A stretch of 64,000 bases of DNA, taken from positions 1 through 64,000 of the forward strand of contig NZ_WMBB01000008.1 of NCBI RefSeq assembly GCF_009708175.1, written 5' to 3'. The first letter of the stretch is position 1. Each line of letters starts with the position of its first letter. Made by a program: the position numbers and the translations under genes. The notes below the pieces were generated by a model. That model saw only the letters and a program-made list of their open reading frames with translations. It made no database searches and was not told the DNA's origin. Shown here piece by piece: positions 1 through 6,352 of this stretch. Source of the DNA: Nocardia aurantiaca (GTDB lineage Bacteria; Actinomycetota; Actinomycetes; Mycobacteriales; Mycobacteriaceae).

Positions 1-309
1 GAGGGTCAGAGTGCGCGCGTCGCCGGAGATCTCCGGCCGGATCGGCAGCTGCCGGCCATCGACCTCGGCGGCCAACGGCAAGGTGTCGAGCACATGCCCG
101 AGTGCATCGCTCACTGTCACCGACCGCCGGTCGGCGGCCAGCTCGAACGTGCCGTCCCGCAACGTAGCGAACACCGAATCCCCGACCATGGCAGCGTGGT
201 ACGACACCGGCGCGGCGGCCGTCTCCGGCGCCGCGGCCGCCGTGGCGGCGCTGACGGTCACGGCCGCGGCAGCGGAGAACGCTGTCAACGCCAGGGTGTG
301 AAGTTTCAT
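1..309 (-). CDS. Secreted protein of unknown function (3' end cut by window edge)
   Basis: At least 103 codons are visible, starting at ATG 307-309 with a GGGAG ribosome site just upstream. The N-terminus is a typical Sec signal peptide: a short basic start (MKLH), a hydrophobic stretch and an Ala-rich cleavage region near residues 22-30. The mature part seen (SYHAAMVGDSVFATLRDGTFEL...) resembles small exported Nocardia/Rhodococcus proteins of unknown function that I remember as a DUF8020-type family; that name is uncertain. The C-terminus lies outside the window. It is transcribed away from the dosR-like gene. Confidence 0.75.
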   Translation of the reverse strand, partial: MKLHTLALTAFSAAAAVTVSAATAAAAPETAAAPVSYHAAMVGDSVFATLRDGTFELAADRRSVTVSDALGHVLDTLPLAAEVDGRQLPIRPEISGDARTLTL

Positions 310-795
310 GGGAACTCCCTCATCGCGAACAGATGTAACCGCTGTCACAATGAAGGCCGCCATGACATCACCCCGGTGACATGCCGTAATCCATCAGCAT
401 TGGAAAGTAATCGCCGGAATCCATCACACGCATAAAGCATCTGTTGAAGTTCGCGACGTGGCCCGCCGCTGGGATCGTCGCCTGCGCGGCGAGGCTTCGG
501 CTCGTTGGATATCGCCGCGGTCATGCGCCGTGCTCGCCATCGGCCGGCCGCTTCCCGGGTACAGGGCCCGCCAGGTGCGATTCGGTCGCTGACCGCGGCC
601 TGCTTCGGCCGAATCGTTCACCACGGGGTACGCCCGGTCAACCGCCTCGTCGACGAGGGCTCATCGGTCACGCTGTGTCGGCCGCCGTTCGGAACGCGGC
701 GATGGGCAAATCCGCGAAATGGGCATACGACGTAAACTGGGTGCCGAGAAATCTTGATGTTGGCAGCAGCGCGGCGACGGGAAGCGGTTGAGCTG
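310..795. other. Intergenic region between the secreted-protein gene and the dosR-like gene
   Basis: About 490 bases without a credible gene; the open frames here have no recognisable protein character. It must hold the divergent promoters of the secreted-protein gene and the response regulator. A weak DosR-like string (GGGTACAGGGCCC near 557-569) was seen but does not fit the 14-base core well. No terminator or RNA gene was recognised. Confidence 0.5.
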
Positions 796-1452
796 ATGAT
801 CAAGGTGTTCCTGGTTGACGATCACGAGATCGTGCGACGCGGTATCGCGGATCTGCTCGGGGCCGACCCCGAGCTGACCGTGGTGGGTGAGGCCGGTTCC
901 GTGTCCACCGCGTTGGCCCGGATTCCGGCGCTGTGCCCGGATGTCGCGGTCCTCGATGTCCGTCTGCCCGATGGAAACGGCATCGAATTGTGCCGTGAGC
1001 TGCTGTCACGGCTGAATGGCTTGCGCTGTCTGATGCTCACCTCGTTCACCGACGAGCACGCCATGGTGGACGCGATCCTTGCCGGTGCCAGCGGATACGT
1101 CGTCAAGGACATCAAGGGCATGGAACTGGCCGGCGCGATCAAGACCGTCGGAGGCGGCCAATCGTTGCTGGATAATCGCGCCGCGGCCGCCCTCATGGAC
1201 GAGATACGTCACCGCACCCAGAGTAAGGACGATCCCCTGGCGGCACTGTCGCAGCAGGAGCAAACATTGCTCGATCTGCTCAGCGACGGCCTGACCAATC
1301 GTGAGATCGCCGAACGAATGTTCTTGGCGGAGAAAACCGTCAAGAACTACGTTTCGCGGCTGCTGACCAAACTCGGTATGGAACGCCGTACTCAGGCCGC
1401 CGTCTACGCCTCCAAACTGCGCACCGCGGCCGACGCCCACGACTACTCGTAG
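796..1452 (+). CDS. dosR: DosR/DevR-type NarL-family response regulator
   Basis: 218 aa, close to the 217 aa of M. tuberculosis DosR. The receiver domain occupies residues 1-120, with acidic pair D8-D9, phosphoacceptor D54 (in VLDVRLPDG) and the segment GYVVKDIKGMELA almost identical to remembered DosR. The LuxR-type HTH at about 150-210 carries GLTNREIAERMFLAEKTVKN. In mycobacteria this protein is phosphorylated by DosS/DosT under hypoxia, NO or CO and activates the dormancy regulon. ATG 796 matches the DosR N-terminus (MIKVFLVDDHE); an in-frame TTG at 754 is less likely. No histidine kinase gene is adjacent, so its sensor must lie elsewhere. The next gene, a PPOX protein, is of a kind often DosR-controlled. 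Confidence 0.9.
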   Translation: MIKVFLVDDHEIVRRGIADLLGADPELTVVGEAGSVSTALARIPALCPDVAVLDVRLPDGNGIELCRELLSRLNGLRCLMLTSFTDEHAMVDAILAGASGYVVKDIKGMELAGAIKTVGGGQSLLDNRAAAALMDEIRHRTQSKDDPLAALSQQEQTLLDLLSDGLTNREIAERMFLAEKTVKNYVSRLLTKLGMERRTQAAVYASKLRTAADAHDYS

Positions 1453-1524
1453 GTGCGCCCCGCAGAGCGGGAGGCGTTGTCGCGGCATGGTCGGGCTTCT
1501 CCATGGCAGTGCTGGGATGCCACG

Positions 1525-1959
1525 TCACTGCTTTTCGAATCGTCCCGTTCGGCGCTCCAACCGGATCCGGTAAATCGCTGCCTGCCCGCTACCGGAGGGC
1601 GCCGTACCATGTGTCGGTCGGCTCGTACTGCTGGAAAGCAGGGGCATGAGACGGTCGACGAGTAGCCGCATGCCCGCCTCCGCTTGCTGCCCGTGGAGTT
1701 CCTCGAACGTGCCCCACGCGATCACGCTCTGCCAGTTCGCGAGATTGTCCACATGCTCGACTTCGAAGCAGACCTGCGGATGGGCACGCATCGCGCGCAA
1801 CTTGTCTCCGTCGCCCGAATGCCCGTAGACGCACTCACCGTCGTAGACGTAGGTGATGGGTACGACGTACACGCGGCCGTCGCTGACGCATCCGATTCGG
1901 CCGACCACCTCACTGCGCAGTACATGCTCGATCTGAGGATCCTTCAATTCGCCCAGCAT
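1525..1959 (-). CDS. Pyridoxamine 5'-phosphate oxidase-fold (FMN/F420-binding) protein
   Basis: 144 aa split-barrel protein. Early residues (GRIGCVSDGRVYVVPITYVYDGECVY read in overlapping parts) followed by HSGDGDKLRAMRAHPQVCFEVE are the classic PPOX-like pattern for binding FMN or F420. Such proteins reduce flavin or F420 substrates, or act in nitro-compound and heme handling; the substrate cannot be told. ATG 1957-1959 is chosen because AAGGAGC lies 7 bases upstream; GTG at 1962 is the alternative. A DosR-like box lies about 140 bp upstream, and PPOX/nitroreductase-type proteins are known DosR targets in mycobacteria, so hypoxia regulation is inferred. Confidence 0.85.
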   Translation of the reverse strand: MLGELKDPQIEHVLRSEVVGRIGCVSDGRVYVVPITYVYDGECVYGHSGDGDKLRAMRAHPQVCFEVEHVDNLANWQSVIAWGTFEELHGQQAEAGMRLLVDRLMPLLSSSTSRPTHGTAPSGSGQAAIYRIRLERRTGRFEKQ

Positions 1960-2100
1960 CACCGACGCTCCTTGCTTCGCTGTGCCGACAATCGAGCCGG
2001 CGAGTCGATTTCGAACTGGTGACCGCTGTTCAACTGCCTCGATTCGACCCCTCGCGTATCTCCGCGTTCAAGAGTGCCTGCTCGGGATCGGGCGGCGTCA

Positions 2101-2114
2101 GGGCCGAAGGGCCC
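2101..2114 (-). promoter_or_regulatory. Candidate DosR-binding box
   Basis: On the minus strand the site reads GGGCCCTTCGGCCC, which fits the DosR core GGGACNTTNGGCCC with one change (A to C at the fourth base). It lies about 142 bp upstream of the PPOX start and points toward that gene; the dosR-like gene is 0.65 kb away. The match is by eye to the remembered consensus. Confidence 0.45.
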
Positions 2115-2295
2115 TTCTCTGCCGGACCCATGCTTCCGCGTCGCGTATCGGCTCATGGTCGGAGGAGGTCGGGTCGCTTTCACCGTTCGCCGACCACGCG
2201 GAACGGGTGCGGGGCTGTCGGCTTCGGAGATCACCCGGCTGACCGGCTGCTGGCGGTTCGAGGCCAAAAACGTTGCCGCCCAGGATCTTTCGAGC

Positions 2296-2310
2296 GTGGA
2301 CTATGTCCAC
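2296..2310. promoter_or_regulatory. Perfect palindrome GTGGAC-TAT-GTCCAC
   Basis: Two 6-base arms separated by three bases form a perfect inverted repeat. It resembles a DosR half-site pair but is one base shorter in spacing than the DosR consensus. It lies about 260 bp upstream of the fasciclin gene and 340 bp upstream of the PPOX gene. The cognate regulator is unknown. Confidence 0.3.
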
Positions 2311-2573
2311 TGGCGGCGGTCGTTCGATCTCCGCGACCCAGGCGAACTCCGCTATCTCAGATCATTCGATGCAAAAACGATGCACTCGTGTCAGAATGGT
2401 GCAAGAGTCAGGTGGTGCTCGTCGAGATCGTCGCGCTGGATCGATGACGCAGCGCAATGAGAAAGGTGCGGCACCGGACCTTCGGAAATGGTCGACGGCT
2501 CTGGGTGTAGGCGATGCCGACCCACGTAACAACAGACGCCCTACGGGATCGAATCGACGAAAGCGACGGAACA

Positions 2574-3227
2574 ATGCGGAATGCCCAACGCTCGGTAGTG
2601 ACCGGTCTGGCCTTGGCGGTTGCCTTGCTCGGCGCCTCGGCCTGCTCCGGCAATAGCTCTGATTCCTCGTCCACCACATCGAAAGCGATGCCCACCTCGG
2701 TCGCGCCCACGTCGTCGGCCTCGGGCGGTCCGGCGGCGGATTTGGTCGGGCCTGGTTGCGCCGCCTACGCGAAACAGGTGCCGACCGGACCGGGATCGGT
2801 CGACAGCATGGCGCAAGAGCCGGTCGCTGTCGCGGCATCGAACAACCCTTTGCTGAAGACGCTGGCCGCGGCGGTATCCGGTCAGCTCAATCCGCAGGTC
2901 AACCTCGTGGACACGCTCAATGGCGGTCAGTTCACCGTCTTCGCGCCCGTGGATGACGCGTTTGCGAAAATCGACGCGGCGACGATCGATTCGCTCAAAA
3001 CCGATTCGGCGAAGTTGACAAGCATTCTGACGTATCACGTGGTGCCCGGAAGGCTGGCGCCGAGTCAGATCGCGGGCGAACACAAGACCGTCGAAGGTGC
3101 CACCGTGCGCGCGACTCGGTCGGGCGATGAGATCAAGGTCGCGGACGCCTCGGTGATCTGTGGCGGTGTGCAGACGGCGAACGCCACCGTCTACCTGATC
3201 GACTCGGTCTTGATGCCACCCGCGTGA
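2574..3227 (+). CDS. MPT83/MPB70-like fasciclin-domain lipoprotein
   Basis: 217 aa. The N-terminus has basic residues, a hydrophobic helix and a lipobox ending in GASAC, so the protein is probably lipidated and anchored on the outer face of the membrane. A Ser/Thr-rich linker (about residues 28-55) leads into one fasciclin (FAS1) domain with the marks NPLLKTLAAAV, FTVFAPVDDAF, LTYHVVPG and VYLIDSVLMP at the C-terminus. The order and the conserved Cys pair (GPGCAAY, VICGG) match mycobacterial MPT83/MPT70, which are secreted adhesion-like antigens. ATG 2574 puts the signal peptide at the start; the upstream GTG-type extension lacks a signal. It appears monocistronic. Confidence 0.9.
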   Translation: MRNAQRSVVTGLALAVALLGASACSGNSSDSSSTTSKAMPTSVAPTSSASGGPAADLVGPGCAAYAKQVPTGPGSVDSMAQEPVAVAASNNPLLKTLAAAVSGQLNPQVNLVDTLNGGQFTVFAPVDDAFAKIDAATIDSLKTDSAKLTSILTYHVVPGRLAPSQIAGEHKTVEGATVRATRSGDEIKVADASVICGGVQTANATVYLIDSVLMPPA

Positions 3228-3432
3228 ACGCCGAATCTTCCAGCGCGGCTGGGAGGTCATGCATCGTTTGTGCATTGAAACAGGTGGCAAGCCCGAGCCG
3301 TAGGGCGGCGCGCAGTCGCCAACGGCAGCGTGTGGTGGTTGAACACGCAACCGTGAAGCGGTGAACACCGGGGCCGGCGCGAACCGGACGAGGTATCCAC
3401 CGATCCCCGACCCGGAAGAAGGATGATCGAAC

Positions 3433-4947
3433 ATGCGGTGTGTGGTCTTCGGCGCGACCGGCTACATCGGCGGACGCTTGGTGCCTGTACTGGCGGCGGC
3501 CGGACATCAGGTCCGGGCGGTGGCCCGGACACCCGAGAAATTGTCGGAGGTGCCGTGGCGGGATCAGGTCGAGGTGGTGCGCGGCGATGTCACCGATGCC
3601 GACGACGTGCGCGCCGCGGTCGCCGACCAGGAGGTCGTCTACTACCTGGTGCACTCGCTGACCCGCCGCGACTTCGACGACGTCGATCAGCGCGCCGCGC
3701 GCGTCGTCGCGGCCGCGGCGGCCTCGGCCGGGGTCAGGCGCATCGTCTATCTCGGCGGCATCATCCCGGATCAGACAGAGCTCTCGCGCCACCTCGCCTC
3801 CCGCGCCGAGGTCGGAGAAATCCTGCGGGCATCCGGGGTCCCTACCGCAGAACTGCGCGCGGCGGTGATCATCGGGTCCGGCTCGGCCAGTTTCGAGATG
3901 CTGCGCTACCTGTCCGAACGCCTGCCCGCGATGATCACCCCCCGCTGGGTGCGCAACCGCATCCAACCCATCGCCGTGCGCGATGTCCTGTACTACCTGC
4001 TGCGGGCCGCCGAGCTGCCCGCCGACGTCAACCGCCCGTTCGATATCGGCGGTCCCGACGTCCTGACCTACCTGACCATGATGCGCAGGTACGCGGTGGT
4101 CGCAGGGCTGGCTCGGCGGGTGGTGCTGCCGGTCCCGGTCCTCACGCCATGGCTGTCGGCGCAATGGGTGAATCTGGTGACCCCGGTGCCGCGCGCCTTG
4201 GCCGTCCCGCTCATCGAATCTCTCGTCCACGAAGTGGTCTGCGGCGACCACGACATCGCCGCGTACATTCCCGACCCCGCCGACGGCCTCACTTCCTGTG
4301 AACGGGCCATGGAGCTGGCACTGACCCGCATCCGCAACGCCGAGGTGCCGACCCGCTGGTCGGACGCCAGCACACCCGGCGCGCCCTCGGATCCGCTGCC
4401 CACTGACCCGGCCTGGTCCGGCGGCTCACTGTACGAGGACCTCCGTGAGCGCCACACCGACGCCGACCCCGAGACCCTGTGGGCGGTCATCGAATCCATC
4501 GGCGGCGAAAACGGCTGGTACTCGTTTCCGCTCGCCTGGTCGCTGCGCGGCTGGATCGACCGGGTCACCGGCGGTGTCGGTTTGCGTCGCGGCCGCAAAG
4601 ACCCACGCCGCCTGCAGGCCGGCGAAGCTCTGGACTGGTGGCGGGTTGAACACATCGACCGCCCCCGCCTGCTGCGGCTTCGCGCCGAAATGCGGGTCCC
4701 GGGACTGGCATGGCTCGAACTCGGCGTCGAACCCGACCCCGGCGGGGGTTCCCGCTACCGGCAACGCGCCATCTTCCAGCCGCACGGGCTTGCCGGTCAC
4801 CTCTACTGGAAGGCGATCACGCCGTTTCACAGCGTCGTGTTCGGCGGGATGGCTCGCAATATCACCGGAACCGCCGAACACAACCCCGCCGCGGCGGTCA
4901 GGTCGTGGGGTGCGGGGGAAAACGGGGTGAGTGCGGTGGGTGCGTGA
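3433..4947 (+). CDS. NAD(P)-binding SDR with C-terminal DUF2867 domain
   Basis: 504 aa. Residues 1-300 form an atypical SDR/NmrA-like Rossmann domain opening with VVFGATGYIGGRLVP (TGxxGxxG nucleotide motif) and an EVVYYLVHS strand. The C-terminal ~170 residues (from the LYEDLRERHTDADPETLW segment) match the DUF2867 fold commonly fused to such reductases. Family members are annotated as NAD-dependent epimerase/dehydratase-like proteins; the substrate is unknown. It starts at ATG 3433 with GAAGGATG upstream and stands alone. A decayed region follows directly downstream. Confidence 0.88.
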   Translation: MRCVVFGATGYIGGRLVPVLAAAGHQVRAVARTPEKLSEVPWRDQVEVVRGDVTDADDVRAAVADQEVVYYLVHSLTRRDFDDVDQRAARVVAAAAASAGVRRIVYLGGIIPDQTELSRHLASRAEVGEILRASGVPTAELRAAVIIGSGSASFEMLRYLSERLPAMITPRWVRNRIQPIAVRDVLYYLLRAAELPADVNRPFDIGGPDVLTYLTMMRRYAVVAGLARRVVLPVPVLTPWLSAQWVNLVTPVPRALAVPLIESLVHEVVCGDHDIAAYIPDPADGLTSCERAMELALTRIRNAEVPTRWSDASTPGAPSDPLPTDPAWSGGSLYEDLRERHTDADPETLWAVIESIGGENGWYSFPLAWSLRGWIDRVTGGVGLRRGRKDPRRLQAGEALDWWRVEHIDRPRLLRLRAEMRVPGLAWLELGVEPDPGGGSRYRQRAIFQPHGLAGHLYWKAITPFHSVVFGGMARNITGTAEHNPAAAVRSWGAGENGVSAVGA

Positions 4948-5125
4948 GGATGGTGATCGGCCTGCGGAACCTCTGGTCGAGTACTCCGTCGGGGCAGCGG
5001 CTCGCAGGCTCGGAATTCCGGTCGACCGGTCTGGCCACACGCCGAATGAACGAGCGATCGGGTGGGCAGTCCGAGCGAGGGGAGACGCTGCCGCGGGGTC
5101 GCTCGGCGCCCGAGCGGACCAAGTC

Positions 5126-5257
5126 CTATTTGCGGATCCGCTGCCCGATCTTCTTGGTGACCGCCGGGATCTTCGATGCCGCCATCAGCGCCCGGAACGG
5201 CCAGCTGTCATCACGGGGCAGGATTCCGGCGCGTTGCACTCCATCGAGGAAGTCGTA
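5126..5257 (-). pseudogene. C-terminal remnant of an unidentified protein (reverse orientation)
   Basis: The minus strand encodes about 43 residues ending in a TAG stop at 5126-5128, beginning YDFLDGVQRAGILPRDDSW and ending KKIGQRIRK. The residue pattern looks like real coding sequence, yet there is no start codon: at about 5257 it abuts, head to head, the plus-strand SDR fragment. I do not recognise the family. It is read as a rearrangement scar. Confidence 0.45.
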
Positions 5258-5556
5258 AAGCGCAGACGGTGTTGGTCACCGGCGCCGGTGCGGGCATAGG
5301 CCGTGAACTGGCTGTGATGCTGGTCGGCCAGGGCGCGCGGGTGGTCGCGCTCGACCACGATGAGCGTTCGGTCCAGCAACTGGCCGATGAACTCAGCGAC
5401 CGTGTGCTGCCCGTGGTGGCGGATGTCCGCGATCGGGCTGCCATGGCCGCCGCGGCCGAGCAGGCGCTGGCCTGGTCGTCGCGAATCGACATCGTGGTCG
5501 CCAACGCCGGCGTCACACCCACAGCGCACCGTGGCGACCCGGCCGGTCGGCGGTGA
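5257..5556 (+). pseudogene. Short-chain dehydrogenase, N-terminal fragment only
   Basis: About 95 codons encode the front half of a classical SDR: the cofactor motif TGAGAGIG, the acidic strand VVALDHDE, the adenine-pocket VVADVRDR and the NAG motif (IDIVVANAGV). The reading then ends in TGA at 5554-5556, before the catalytic Ser-Tyr-Lys region, and the fragment lacks a good start of its own. Full members are about 250-300 aa. It therefore cannot be active as a dehydrogenase. It lies between two other broken genes. Confidence 0.7.
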
Positions 5557-5778
5557 ATAGCCCCGACATCACCGCGCCGGGATCGTGGCGAGCCCGGCAG
5601 ACCCGCGCCATCGCGGCAGCGACCGTACGCCCATCGGGTGCGGTGGCACCGGTCAATCGTCACTTCCTCGAGGATCACCTCGTCACGGACGCCGAACCGG
5701 CGAGCTGACCCGCGCGAAAGCAACTGCGCCACATAATAATTCGCCGCAAGAACGCACTACGGAAAGGCCACCCACGCC
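5557..5778. other. Decayed sequence between SDR and monooxygenase fragments
   Basis: Coding-like GC-rich sequence with no intact gene. One minus-strand frame gives a protein-like stretch (TAPDGRTVAAAMARVCRARH) interrupted by stops, suggesting another remnant, but I cannot name it. A ribosome-site-like GGAAAGG precedes the next fragment. Confidence 0.35.
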
Positions 5779-6204
5779 ATGGCCACATCATCACCCGCGC
5801 CCTCGACCCCGCAGATCGTCACCGTCGCGATCATCGGAGCCGGTTTCGGCGGATTGGGAACCGCCGTCGCGCTCAAAGAGCAGGGCATCGACGATTTCGT
5901 GCTGTTCGAGCGGGCCGAGGACGTCGGCGGCACCTGGCAGGCCAACACCTACCCCGGCGCCCAATGCGATATCCCGTCGATCCTGTACTCGTTCTCCTTC
6001 GCCCCCAACCCCGACTGGTCGCGGTTGTATCCGCTGCAACCTGAAATCCAGGCCTATCTGCGTACGGTGGCCGAGCGGTTCCAGATCATCCCCCATATCC
6101 GGTTCGGCCATGAGGTCACGGACGCGACCTGGAACGACGACACGACTCAGCTAGGACCTGGTCGCGTGATGGATCGCCGACCGCTTTCGACGACGAGACA
6201 GTGA
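5779..6204 (+). pseudogene. Baeyer-Villiger-type flavin monooxygenase, N-terminal fragment
   Basis: The first ~125 of 141 codons match the FAD-binding start of a BVMO/EthA-like enzyme: GAGFGGLGTAVAL (FAD Rossmann), GGTWQANTYPGAQCD and the YSFSFAPNPDWSRLYP region. It then switches after about codon 125 to unrelated sequence (LGPGRVMDRRPLS) and stops at 6202-6204. Intact enzymes are about 490-550 aa, so the NADPH domain and the BVMO fingerprint are missing. With the SDR fragment, it hints at a former monooxygenase-SDR operon of the mymA kind. Confidence 0.8.
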
Positions 6205-6312
6205 GAACTCCGGGCTCGTTTCCGACACGAACGTCAGAAAACGAATCAGAACCTGCCAGCGCGTGTTCGCCCGCGGCGAACATCGGTCCGGAACAATCGG
6301 TATACCCCCTGA

Positions 6313-6333
6313 GTTGAGTAGGTAACGCTCAAC
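6313..6333. promoter_or_regulatory. HAIR-type inverted repeat (candidate HspR operator) upstream of lon
   Basis: GTTGAGT and GCTCAAC flank a 7-base spacer, matching the HspR element CTTGAGT-N7-ACTCAAG except at the paired outer and inner bases. It ends 19 bases before the lon start, where HspR would block transcription until heat stress. Repression of lon by HspR is known in Streptomyces lividans. A further CTTGAG follows at 6334-6339. Confidence 0.7.
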
Positions 6334-6352
6334 CTTGAGAGGGGTCGAAGAC

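Larger units (their letters stand above)
1960..2573. other. 614-bp intergenic region with candidate regulatory palindromes
   Basis: No open frame here looks like a protein. The region separates the leftward PPOX gene from the rightward fasciclin gene, so it carries both promoters. Two regulatory candidates are listed separately: a DosR-like box at 2101-2114 and a 15-base palindrome at 2296-2310. The rest shows no repeat, RNA gene or gene remnant that I can recognise. Confidence 0.5.

Noticed and set aside
557..569. DosR-like string upstream of dosR
   Set aside because: Only partial agreement with the core and wrong spacing.
444..791. Long open frame ahead of the dosR-like gene
   Set aside because: Composition is arginine/proline-rich without family resemblance; a GC-driven open frame with no ribosome site.
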